A DNA stretch of 64,000 nucleotides from Bifidobacterium stellenboschense (lineage in GTDB: Bacteria > Actinomycetota > Actinomycetes > Actinomycetales > Bifidobacteriaceae), in assembly GCF_000741785.1 (NCBI RefSeq), contig NZ_JGZP01000014.1:186001-250000 (forward strand). Direction: 5' to 3'. The first letter of the stretch is position 1. Every line of letters begins with the position of its first letter. Shown in pieces: positions 49,524 to 59,323 of this stretch. The position numbers and the translations under genes are program-made. The notes under the pieces are model-generated. The model made no database searches and was not told where the DNA came from. It saw only the letters and a list, made by a program, of their open reading frames with translations.

Positions 49524-51122
49524 ATGGCTGAGGAACCTTGGAACGACGAACCGCATGACGACGGCGACGCCGGTTTCGCACCTCCCGAAGAGGATTTCGG
49601 CGGTGCGGACGGCGGCTTCGACGAACCCGCCGACGGTGCAGGCGCCGGTCGCGCGTACGACGGCGGCGACGAGCCCGCGGACCGCCCCTACCGCGGCGGC
49701 GACCGTGGCGGTCGCGCGCGCCGCGGGAACGGTCGCGGCTACGTGCCCGGTGCGACCGGCACGCCGGTGAGGGACGCGTTGTTCGACCGTGTGCCCCCGC
49801 ACGACGACGACGCGGAGATGGCAGTGCTCGGCGGCATGCTCATGAGCAAGGACGCCATCGGCGAAGTCTCCCAGATGATCGAGGTCACCGACTTCTACCA
49901 GCCGAAGCACCAGACCATCTACGAGGCGATCATCAACCTGTTCTCCGCCTCGCAGCCCGTCGACGCGGTGCTCGTGGCGAACGAACTGCTCAAAAGCGGC
50001 GAACTGGAGAAGGTCGGCGGCACCGACTACCTCCATTCGCTCGTCGCCTCCGTACCCACCGCGGCGAACGCCACGTACTACGCCGAAATCGTGCATCAGC
50101 GCGCGATTCTCAGGAACGTGATCGCCGCCGGCACCAAGATCGCGCAGCTCGGCTACTCCGCCGAAGGCTCACAGGCGGAGGACGTCGTCAACCTCGCGCA
50201 GGCCGAAGTATACGAGATGAGCGTCGGCAAGGTGCGCCAGGACTACGCCGCGATCGGCCCGGTCGTGCACGACGCGCTCGACCAGCTCGACAAGCTCCAG
50301 CAGGGACTCGTCAACAAGGGCGTGCCCACCGGCTTCCGCGACATCGACGACCTCACGCAGGGCCTCCAACCCGGCCAGATGGTCGTCGTCGCCGGCCGCC
50401 CCGCCATGGGCAAGTCGACGCTCGGCATCGACTTCGCCCGCGCCGCCGCCCTCCACCACCACATGACCACCATCGTGTTCAGCTTGGAGATGAGCAAGGT
50501 GGAGCTCGCCCAGCGCATCATCTCCGCCGAGACGAACATCCCGCTCGGCGCCCTGCGCCGTGCCGACGAGATCACGCCGGAACGCTGGAACACACTGAAC
50601 GGCTTCTGGTCGAAACTCGACGACGCCCCGCTGTTCATCGACGATTCGCCGAACATGAGCCTCATGGAGATTCGCGCGAAATGCCGCCGGCTCAAACAGA
50701 CCAATGATCTGAAACTCGTCGTCATCGACTACCTGCAGCTCATGACCTCCGGCAAGCAGGTCGAAAGCCGCCAGCAGGAGGTCTCCGAGTTCTCCCGCGC
50801 GCTGAAGCTCCTCGCCAAGGAGCTGGAAGTGCCGGTCGTGGCGCTCTCCCAGCTGAACCGAGGCCCCGAAATGCGCAACGACAAGAAGCCGCAGCTCTCC
50901 GACCTGCGTGAATCCGGTTCGATCGAGCAGGACGCCGACGTGGTGTTCCTCGTGCACCGACCCGACTTCTACGACAAGGAGGACCGCCCGGGCGAGGCCG
51001 ACATCATCATGGCGAAGCACCGTAACGGACCGACCGAGACCTTCCACCTGGCGTTCCTCGGCGCCACATCGAAATTCAAGGACATGCCGCAGGACTACAA
51101 CTCCGGCGGACAGGGGGTATGA
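49524..51122 (+). CDS. dnaB: Replicative DNA helicase
   Basis: The hexameric helicase of the replication fork (532 aa). The N-terminal ~85 residues are an acidic and then RGG-rich, probably disordered extension (GGDRGGRARRGNGRG). The DnaB N-domain begins near PPHDDDAEMAVLGGMLMS. The RecA-type motor has Walker A VVAGRPAMGKSTLGIDFA, Walker B LKLVVIDYLQLM and the arginine finger region (ALSQLNRGPEMRND). No intein is present. Its stop overlaps the murT start (ATGA). Confidence 0.95.
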   Translation: MAEEPWNDEPHDDGDAGFAPPEEDFGGADGGFDEPADGAGAGRAYDGGDEPADRPYRGGDRGGRARRGNGRGYVPGATGTPVRDALFDRVPPHDDDAEMAVLGGMLMSKDAIGEVSQMIEVTDFYQPKHQTIYEAIINLFSASQPVDAVLVANELLKSGELEKVGGTDYLHSLVASVPTAANATYYAEIVHQRAILRNVIAAGTKIAQLGYSAEGSQAEDVVNLAQAEVYEMSVGKVRQDYAAIGPVVHDALDQLDKLQQGLVNKGVPTGFRDIDDLTQGLQPGQMVVVAGRPAMGKSTLGIDFARAAALHHHMTTIVFSLEMSKVELAQRIISAETNIPLGALRRADEITPERWNTLNGFWSKLDDAPLFIDDSPNMSLMEIRAKCRRLKQTNDLKLVVIDYLQLMTSGKQVESRQQEVSEFSRALKLLAKELEVPVVALSQLNRGPEMRNDKKPQLSDLRESGSIEQDADVVFLVHRPDFYDKEDRPGEADIIMAKHRNGPTETFHLAFLGATSKFKDMPQDYNSGGQGV

Positions 51123-52600
51123 GACACATGGCATGGAATTCGTTCGCCACACCCGCCATCGGCAAAGGCGTACGCTGGGCGTCCCGCCTGCTGCACCACG
51201 GCGGATCCGCATTCCCCGGCAAGGTCATCGAGACCATCGACCCGGGCTTCCTCGCGCGCACGCTCGGGTGTCTTCCGCTCGGCGTCGTGCTCGTCTCCGG
51301 CACGAACGGCAAGACCACGACCACGCGCATGGTCGCCTCGATGCTCTCCGACCTCGGCCTCAAGGTGTTCACCAATCCGACCGGCTCGAACTTCACGCGC
51401 GGCGTCGTCTCCGCGCTGCTCCAGCAGGTCACGCTGGGCGGCCGTCTCGACGCCGACATCGCCGTCCTCGAACTCGACGAGGCGTACGCCGTGCACTTCG
51501 TCAAACAGGTCAAACCCCGCTACGCGCTCCTGCTCAACGTGATGCGCGACCAGCTCGACCGCTTCGGCGAAATCGACAACACGGCGCGACTGCTCGGCGA
51601 AGTCGCCAAGACCACAACCGGCACCGTCGTGCTCAACCGCGAGGATCCGCGCATCGCCGCGCTCGCCGCGTTGACGCCCGCAGGCACGCAGGTACGCTAC
51701 TTCGGCTTGTCCGACGAGTTGAAGAAGCTCTTCCCCTCCGACGACGACATGGCCACCACCGTGAGCGTGGAAGGAGAGGCCGCCGAGACCACCCCCAGTC
51801 GGTCTGCGACCGACAGCCCCCGCCAGCGGGGGCGAGAAGAGAAGGCCGAGACGGTCCGGAAGTCGGAGGATGAGGGCGAGGCGGTGGAGTTGCCGGCGGA
51901 CGTGACGTTTACGGCGTTCGGCGACCATCGGGCCACGTTCCGGTTGGACGGCGACGAGCACACGACCGACGTGAAGCTCGAAGGCGTGTACAACCTGTAC
52001 AACGCGGCCGCCGCGCTCGCCGTCGTGCGCGCGGTCGTCGCCGACGCGCCGCGAGCGCGCACGGCGGCTGCGCCCGCCGGCGGCGAGGCGTTCCGCGAAC
52101 GTCTCAGGCACGTCGCCGACTCGGGCACGGACGCGCTCATCCGCGCGGTCGCCCGCGTCACGCCCGCGTTCGGTCGCGGTGAGGTCATCGAAGCGGCCGG
52201 CAGTCCGGTCGAACTGCTGCTCGTCAAGAACCCGATGGGCTTCCGCCTCTCCCTGGCGAGCTTCCCGCCCGAAGGCGCGGACACGATGATCGTCATCAAC
52301 GACGAATACGCGGACGGTCGCGACATGAGCTGGCTGTGGGACGTGGACTTCACCTCGCTGCGCGGGACCGGCGTCGCGCAGGTGTCCGGCGTGCGCGCAT
52401 GGGACATGGCGCTGCGCCTCGCCTACGATCAGGTGCCGGTCGCCGCGACCGACACCGACATCGAATCCGCGCTGAACCTGTTCGTACACGCGAACCCGGG
52501 CACGCCGAAACACATCTACTGCACGTACACGGCGATGCTCAAGGTGCGTGCCGCGCTCGGCCGCATCGCCGACGTGGCGGACGCCGGCGTGGGGGAGTGA
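51119..52600 (+). CDS. murT: Lipid II isoglutaminyl synthase subunit MurT
   Basis: MurT (493 aa) is the Mur-ligase-like partner of GatD; together they amidate the D-glutamate of lipid II. The P-loop VSGTNGKTTTTRM (about 58-70) and VLELDEAYAVHFV are conserved, and the C-terminal DUF1727-type domain follows (LLLVKNPMGFRLSLA, DMSWLWDVDF). The central region where other MurT proteins carry a four-Cys zinc ribbon has no cysteine. Instead it contains a charged linker (about 220-265), part of which (TTPSRSATDSPRQRGR) is encoded by a REP-like repeat at 51787-51833. The start overlaps the dnaB stop (ATGA). Confidence 0.9.
   Translation: MRHMAWNSFATPAIGKGVRWASRLLHHGGSAFPGKVIETIDPGFLARTLGCLPLGVVLVSGTNGKTTTTRMVASMLSDLGLKVFTNPTGSNFTRGVVSALLQQVTLGGRLDADIAVLELDEAYAVHFVKQVKPRYALLLNVMRDQLDRFGEIDNTARLLGEVAKTTTGTVVLNREDPRIAALAALTPAGTQVRYFGLSDELKKLFPSDDDMATTVSVEGEAAETTPSRSATDSPRQRGREEKAETVRKSEDEGEAVELPADVTFTAFGDHRATFRLDGDEHTTDVKLEGVYNLYNAAAALAVVRAVVADAPRARTAAAPAGGEAFRERLRHVADSGTDALIRAVARVTPAFGRGEVIEAAGSPVELLLVKNPMGFRLSLASFPPEGADTMIVINDEYADGRDMSWLWDVDFTSLRGTGVAQVSGVRAWDMALRLAYDQVPVAATDTDIESALNLFVHANPGTPKHIYCTYTAMLKVRAALGRIADVADAGVGE
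51787..51833. repeat. REP-like palindrome inside the murT coding sequence
   Basis: A complete copy of the dispersed family: ACCACCCCCAG, a GTCGGTC...GACCGAC stem and GCCCCCGCCAGCGGGGGC. The total insert keeps the murT frame open and adds a charged linker. Confidence 0.85.
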
Positions 52601-52626
52601 ACGGCCGGGGCCGTAATCGGCACCGT

Positions 52627-52806
52627 GACCACCCTCCGGCGCTTCGCGCCACCTCCCGCCAGCGGGAGGAACAAACAAAGCCGGCCCGGTCGCCGGTAGA
52701 AGGTGACAGCCGGGAGATGCCTCCCGCCAGCGGGAGGGGCAAACAAAGCCGGCTCGGTTTCCGGTGGAAAGGCGACAGCCGGGAGATGCCTCCCGCCAGC
52801 GGGGAC
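52627..52806. repeat. REP-derived tandem repeat upstream of gatD
   Basis: A REP-like copy (52627-52670: GACCACCCTCCGGCGCTTCG, then CTCCCGCCAGCGGGAG) starts a tandem array. CCTCCCGCCAGCGGGA begins at 52652, 52720 and 52789, and between the copies CAAACAAAGCCGG and GACAGCCGGGAGATG recur. The unit is 68-69 bp. It separates murT from gatD by 234 bases, which is unusual because the two are normally close together. Confidence 0.75.
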
Positions 52807-52834
52807 GGAAGACTTGGATGGAAGGAATGAAGAC

Positions 52835-53587
52835 ATGGGCAAGGTAATCGACGTGATGTCCCTCTACCCGAAGGACATGAACATCTACGGCGACTCCGGC
52901 AACGTGCTCACCATCACGCGCCGGCTCGCGCTCTACGGCTACGAGCCGCGCGTCACCGCCTACAACCAGGGCGACGAATGGCCCGAACACGTGGACATGA
53001 TCCTCGGCGGCGGCGGGCAGGACACCGGCCAGAAGAAGATCATCGACGACTTCTTCCGCCGCGCCGACTTACTGCGCGCGCTCGCCACCGACGGCGTGCC
53101 CATGCTGATGATCTGCGGCATGTACCAGCTGTTCGGCGAATACTTCGAGACCGTGGACGGCACACGTCTCGACGGCATCGGCGTGATTCAGGCGCACACC
53201 GTCGGCCGCGACGTTCGCATGATCGGCAACCTCGTCGAACATTCCGACGAATTCGGGGACATCATCGGCTACGAGAACCATTCCGGGCAGACGTTCCTGC
53301 GCGCCGGCGTCGACCCGCTCGGCCGCGTGGACGAGGAGGGCCGTGGCAACAATGGCGAGGACCATACGGAAGGCGCGCGCATGAACAACGTGATCGGCAC
53401 GTACATGCACGGCTCGCTCCTGCCGAAGAACCCCGCCATCGCCGACTATCTCATCCGCGTGGCCGCCGAACGCCGGTACGGCGAATTCGGCACCGCCGAC
53501 CAGACCCGCGAGCAGCGCGAGGAACTCGAACGCATCGACGAAATCGCCGAACAGGCGCGCAAAGTGGCCGCGGCACGACCTCGGTAG
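52835..53587 (+). CDS. gatD: Lipid II isoglutaminyl synthase subunit GatD
   Basis: A 250-residue class I glutamine amidotransferase that supplies ammonia to MurT. The N-terminal strand VIDVMSLYPKDMNIYGDSGN is typical of the family. The nucleophile Cys lies in MLMICGMYQLFGEYF (about residue 94), and the catalytic His in IGTYMHGSLLPKNP. GAAGGA precedes the ATG at 52835. A repeat array upstream separates it from murT. Confidence 0.93.
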   Translation: MGKVIDVMSLYPKDMNIYGDSGNVLTITRRLALYGYEPRVTAYNQGDEWPEHVDMILGGGGQDTGQKKIIDDFFRRADLLRALATDGVPMLMICGMYQLFGEYFETVDGTRLDGIGVIQAHTVGRDVRMIGNLVEHSDEFGDIIGYENHSGQTFLRAGVDPLGRVDEEGRGNNGEDHTEGARMNNVIGTYMHGSLLPKNPAIADYLIRVAAERRYGEFGTADQTREQREELERIDEIAEQARKVAAARPR

Positions 53588-53662
53588 TACGCGGTAGTAG
53601 TAGGCTAAGAGTACGTGCGCATGGCATCGAGCCGTGCGCGACCTTCACGAAGGAGGGACACT

Positions 53663-53956
53663 ATGGCAGACTTCGATTTGGGTGACGGCCTGCGCAAGGT
53701 CGTGCTGGCGGGCATCGGCGCCCTCGCCACCGGATACGAGAAGGGCAGCGAACTCGTCGACGATCTCGTCAAGAAAGGCGAGCTGACCGTCGAACAGGGC
53801 AAGAGCCTCAACACCGAGCTCAAGCGCAAGGTGGGCGAGTCGCTCGTCAACGACGCTGCCAAGGACGACGAGAAACGCGCCGCCAAGGCCGCGGCCGCCG
53901 ACGCTCCGGCCGAAGAGCCGGAGGAGCCGGCGGACAAGCCGAGCGACGAGGCCTGA
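53663..53956 (+). CDS. Phasin-like small protein
   Basis: A 97-residue protein that resembles the phasin-related family (LRKVVLAGIGALATGYEKGSE, DDLVKKGELTVEQGKSLNTE). An amphipathic helical pair is followed by an acidic, Ala/Glu/Pro-rich tail. Phasins coat polyhydroxyalkanoate granules, but this small type is widespread in bacteria without granules, so the role is unknown. AAGGAGG precedes the ATG. It stands alone between gatD and the AarF-type gene. Confidence 0.72.
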   Translation: MADFDLGDGLRKVVLAGIGALATGYEKGSELVDDLVKKGELTVEQGKSLNTELKRKVGESLVNDAAKDDEKRAAKAAAADAPAEEPEEPADKPSDEA

Positions 53957-53987
53957 GCGCCGACAGCTTCCCATCCAGTTGCGCTGA

Positions 53988-54039
53988 CGACCGCCGGCGG
54001 ATGATTCTCCACCCATGTGGGGGAATCCGCCGGCGGTCG
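53988..54039. terminator. GC-rich hairpin after the phasin-like gene
   Basis: CGACCGCCGGCGGAT (53988-54002) pairs with ATCCGCCGGCGGTCG (54025-54039). No T-run follows, so termination is likely but not certain. Confidence 0.55.
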
Positions 54040-54071
54040 CCGCGATTCAAGCCCGATCAAGGAGACGCACC

Positions 54072-55910
<1,839 letters not shown>

Positions 55911-55959
55911 GCGGGCTTGTCGGGGGCGCGTGGGCGACACGGTCTCCGGATCAGCCCGG

Positions 55960-56069
55960 GACCACCCCCACCCGCTTCGCGGGAGCCCCCGCCGGCGGGG
56001 GCGAGAAGGTATCAGCCGGTTTTCTCCGCCGCCTTCACCTGTTGTGCGGGAGCCCCCGCCGGCGGGGGC
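55960..56069. repeat. REP-like palindromes, one complete and one partial copy
   Basis: A complete copy (55960-56002: GACCACCCCCACCCGCTTCG, then GCCCCCGCCGGCGGGGGC) is followed by a partial one (56051-56069) and a worn fragment near 56097-56120. They lie between the convergent AarF-type and HicB-like genes. Confidence 0.8.
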
Positions 56070-56142
56070 GGGGAGAATCGGTACGGTCTCCGGGCCACCT
56101 CCACCCTGCCGGCGGGGACGAGAGCGGCTGGCGGAGGAGGAA

Positions 56143-56592
56143 TCAGCCGGCGAGGCGGTTGGAGATGAGGCGGTTGAGGCTGATGTGCTGTTCGGCGGCC
56201 TCGATGGTCAGCGCGCGGTGCAGCTCCGGGGGGATGCGCACGAGGATGCGGCCGGAGAACCGGCGTTCCGACAGCGGTTCCGGTGCCTCCTCGCCGGCCT
56301 TCGCCAGCCGCTTGACCTCGGCCTCCGCCGCGTTGCGGATGCCGACGAACGCCTCCAGCTGCGAATCGCTTTCGAACGTCACGTCCGGCAGTTCGGCGCA
56401 CGAGGCGACGAAACGCTCGGACTTGCCGTCCCAGCGGATGCGGTACGCGTAATGGTTGACGTCCGGGATATTGGCGGGGGCGGTGGCGCCGGCATCCGAT
56501 GCCGTGGCCATGGCCGTTTGCGCCGCGATGACGGCCGCGCCGTCCGCGCGCGCGGCGGTTTTCCGAGATTCGGTCTTCCTGTTTCCACTCAT
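56143..56592 (-). CDS. Orphan HicB-like protein with ribbon-helix-helix domain
   Basis: A 149-residue protein. After an Ala/Thr-rich head of about 45 residues comes the HicB partial RNase-H-like fold (YAYRIRWDGKSERFVASCA, LPDVTFESDSQLEAFVG) and a C-terminal ribbon-helix-helix (SGRILVRIPPELHRALTIEA, SLNRLISNRLAG), which should bind DNA. HicB is normally the antitoxin of HicA. No HicA-like gene is found on either side, so this is a solitary regulator or relic. The start at 56592 (MSGNRK) has no ribosome site, but TATCAT lies seven bases upstream on the minus strand, which suggests a leaderless message. Confidence 0.8.
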   Translation of the reverse strand: MSGNRKTESRKTAARADGAAVIAAQTAMATASDAGATAPANIPDVNHYAYRIRWDGKSERFVASCAELPDVTFESDSQLEAFVGIRNAAEAEVKRLAKAGEEAPEPLSERRFSGRILVRIPPELHRALTIEAAEQHISLNRLISNRLAG

Positions 56593-56830
56593 ATCGTTGA
56601 TGATACCACTATGCCGCCGACCGCAAGTGACGGGCGGTCGAATGTCATGATGCGCGGCAGTGGAATGTGTCCGCCACTGCGCTTCCCGAAGCGGGTGCCC
56701 CGCCTGCCGCGACCTGCGTTGGGTGTCATATACCACCCTGCACTCGTTTGCAATAATGAAAACGGTGAAAATAACACCATGTCAATAAGTCAAGAAACGC
56801 CGCAAATAAAGCCAAAGCGGCCCTGTCAAT
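56593..56830. other. Non-coding stretch between the HicB-like gene and the alpha-galactosidase promoter
   Basis: No supported gene. An AT-rich part begins near 56750, and GTCAATAAGTCAAG precedes the promoter. Confidence 0.35.
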
Positions 56831-56859
56831 TTGACTTTATACCGGTATAAAAATATAGT
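56831..56859 (+). promoter_or_regulatory. Promoter of the first alpha-galactosidase with LacI-type operator in the spacer
   Basis: TTGACT (56831-56836), a 17-bp spacer and TATAGT (56854-56859) form a near-consensus promoter. The spacer holds the perfect 16-bp palindrome TTTATACCGGTATAAA (56836-56851), the central CG form expected of LacI-family operators. A near copy lies before the lacI-type gene at 60731. The leader before the ATG is about 155 bases. Confidence 0.85.
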
Positions 56860-57020
56860 GTTCCTCAACAAACGTGAACACGGCATCGGGTGAAGCGCCG
56901 CAATGTACGCCATGTCTCCGGACGACGACACGTCGGGAGGTACGGCCGCGGGACGGAACCCGATCGGGTGCGCGCAGGTGTGGGCGGCGACGCCGACGCC
57001 TACGCGCAGGGAGGAACACA

Positions 57021-59213
57021 ATGGCGAACGGTTTCTCGTGGGGCGACGATGCGCTCACCCTACGGTTCGAATGGGGCGACGACGCGCCCGTGACCATCGC
57101 GTCGGTCACGGCGAAGGACGGTGCGAATACGGTGACCTCCGTGCTCGACCACCGCATCCCGATCGTGGAGCTGGAGGTCGCCGGCACCGGCCACTGGATC
57201 GCGTGCGACAAGCTCATCCACACCACGCTCGGCCGCGACCTGCGCTACGTCGGCCATCACGAAAGCGAGGAGCGCGGCGTCAAGCGCCTCGACATCGACG
57301 TGGCCGACACCGCCGCGCACGTCGACGTGACCGTCACCTACGAGCTGCCCGTCGGCGTGCCGATGTTCCGCACCTACGCGACCATCACCAACACCGCCGC
57401 CGCGGCCGCCGCCGACACCATCGACCCGACCGGCACCGTCAACCCGACCGCGACCCGCGCCGACGTGCCGCTGAGCATCGAACAGGTCACCAACTGGGCG
57501 AGTGCGTTCGGCGCACCCGAAGGACAGAAGGCCGACCTCGCCGCATGGGAGTCCATCGAAGGCAAGTACGACTGGCTCGCCGAAGGCCGCTGGCATGCCA
57601 CGCCGCTGCGCGACTACTTCCCCGTCATGGCGCAGCAGCTCACCAACGTCGACCCGCGCGGCGAACACCGCGTCGTCTCCACCAGCACCTGGTCCACCGG
57701 CCGCTTCGCGCCGCTCGCCGTCATGGAATCCAAGCGATTCGGCCTCGCATGGCTGTTCCAGATCGAACACAACGGCGCCTGGCGCTGGGACATCGGCGAA
57801 GACACCGAAGACGCCTACATGGCCCTGACCGGCCCGACCAACGTCGACCACGGCTGGGCGAAGAACCTCGGTCCCGGCGAAAGCTTCACCACCGTGCCCG
57901 CGTCCGTCGCGCTCGCCGCCGACTTCGACGGCGTCGTACGCGCCGTGACCGCCTACCGCCGCGCGATGCGCACGCAGCCGAACCACATCGACAACGACAA
58001 GCCGCGCGTCATCTTCAACGACTACATGAACACGATCTACGGCGACCCGACCACCGCCAAGGAACTGCCGCTCATCGCGGCCGCCGCGAAGGTCGGCATC
58101 GAGATCTTCTGCATCGACTGCGGCTGGTACGACGACACCGGCAACTGGTGGCCGTCCGTCGGCGAATGGCTGCCGAGCACGACCCGTTTCCCCGGCAAGG
58201 GCGGCATGAAGGAGGTCATCGACGCGATCCGCGACGCCGGCATGGTGCCCGGACTGTGGCTGGAGCCCGAGGTCATCGGCGTGAAGAGCCCGATGGCGGC
58301 GAAGCTCCCCGACTCCGCGTTCTTCCAGCGCAACGGCCACCGCGTCGTTGAACAGGAACGCTACGTGCTCGACCTGCGCAGCCCCGAGGCGCGCCGCCAC
58401 CTCGACACGGTCGTCGACCGGCTCGTCGACGACTACGGCGTCGGCTACTTCAAATTCGACTACAACGTGCAGCCCGGCATGGGCACCGACGTCGACTCCG
58501 ACTCGCTCGGCGACGGACTGCTCGGCCACAACCGCGCCTACCTCGACTGGGTGGACGGCGTGCACCGCCGCCACCCCGACCTGATCCTCGAGAACTGCTC
58601 GTCCGGCGGCATGCGCGAGGACTTCGCGCAGACCTCCCGCTTCCAGGTGCAGTCCACCTCCGACCAGCAGGATTTCCGCCTCTACCCGACGATCGCCGCC
58701 ACCGCGCCGATGATGGTCCTGCCCGAACAGGCCGGCAGCTGGGCCTACCCGCAGTCCACGATGGGCGTCGAGGAAAGCGCCGTCAACATCAACACCACGT
58801 TCCTCGGCCGCTACTTCCTGTCCGGATACATCAACCGCATGAGCGACGAACAGCGCACGCTCGTCGAGGAATCGATCGCGCGGTACAAGACGTACGTGCA
58901 GCCGGTCATCGCGCACGCCACGCCGTTCTGGCCGCTCGGCCTGCCCGGCTGGAACGACAAGGTCCTCGCCTACGGTCTCGCCGCGCCCGACTACGCGCTC
59001 GTCACCGTATGGGACCGCGACTCCGACGGCGGCACCGTCGCGCTCGACCTCGCGCGCTACGCGGGCCGCAAGGCGACGATCACGCCGATCTTCCCCGATC
59101 ATGGCGTCGAGACGTGGCCCGTCCACTGGGACGCGGTCCACGGTACGGCGGGCGTGCAGGTTCCCGGAGACGGGTACGCCTCGCGCACGTTCCTGATCCG
59201 GCCGGAGAACTGA
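57021..59213 (+). CDS. Alpha-galactosidase, GH36
   Basis: A 730-residue GH36 enzyme expected to release galactose from raffinose-family sugars or melibiose. The catalytic barrel shows GIEIFCIDCGWYDD, GLWLEPEVIG, the nucleophile Asp in YFKFDYNVQPG and the acid/base region ENCSSGGMREDF followed by TSDQQDFR. No signal peptide, so it acts in the cytoplasm. GGGAGGA precedes the ATG. The operator upstream places it under the LacI-type regulator, and the MFS gene follows after a REP-like copy. GH36 also contains N-acetylgalactosaminidases, which cannot be excluded. Confidence 0.88.
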   Translation: MANGFSWGDDALTLRFEWGDDAPVTIASVTAKDGANTVTSVLDHRIPIVELEVAGTGHWIACDKLIHTTLGRDLRYVGHHESEERGVKRLDIDVADTAAHVDVTVTYELPVGVPMFRTYATITNTAAAAAADTIDPTGTVNPTATRADVPLSIEQVTNWASAFGAPEGQKADLAAWESIEGKYDWLAEGRWHATPLRDYFPVMAQQLTNVDPRGEHRVVSTSTWSTGRFAPLAVMESKRFGLAWLFQIEHNGAWRWDIGEDTEDAYMALTGPTNVDHGWAKNLGPGESFTTVPASVALAADFDGVVRAVTAYRRAMRTQPNHIDNDKPRVIFNDYMNTIYGDPTTAKELPLIAAAAKVGIEIFCIDCGWYDDTGNWWPSVGEWLPSTTRFPGKGGMKEVIDAIRDAGMVPGLWLEPEVIGVKSPMAAKLPDSAFFQRNGHRVVEQERYVLDLRSPEARRHLDTVVDRLVDDYGVGYFKFDYNVQPGMGTDVDSDSLGDGLLGHNRAYLDWVDGVHRRHPDLILENCSSGGMREDFAQTSRFQVQSTSDQQDFRLYPTIAATAPMMVLPEQAGSWAYPQSTMGVEESAVNINTTFLGRYFLSGYINRMSDEQRTLVEESIARYKTYVQPVIAHATPFWPLGLPGWNDKVLAYGLAAPDYALVTVWDRDSDGGTVALDLARYAGRKATITPIFPDHGVETWPVHWDAVHGTAGVQVPGDGYASRTFLIRPEN

Positions 59214-59225
59214 TTCGGATCGCCG

Positions 59226-59268
59226 GACCACCCCCACCCGCTTCGCGGGAGCCCCCGCCGGCGGGGGC
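59226..59268. repeat. REP-like palindrome between the alpha-galactosidase and transporter genes
   Basis: GACCACCCCCACCCGCTTCG, then the hairpin GCCCCCGCCGGCGGGGGC. It is almost identical to the copy at 55960-56002. Its place inside a likely operon could set the relative message levels of the two genes. Confidence 0.8.
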
Positions 59269-59323
59269 GACGACTTGCATCAACCCAACCATCAACCCAA
59301 CCAACAACAAGGACACAGCAACC

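Noticed and set aside
51095..52990. A 631-codon minus-strand open frame across murT
   Set aside because: Same cause: codon bias of the real gene leaves the opposite strand open. No family pattern or ribosome site.
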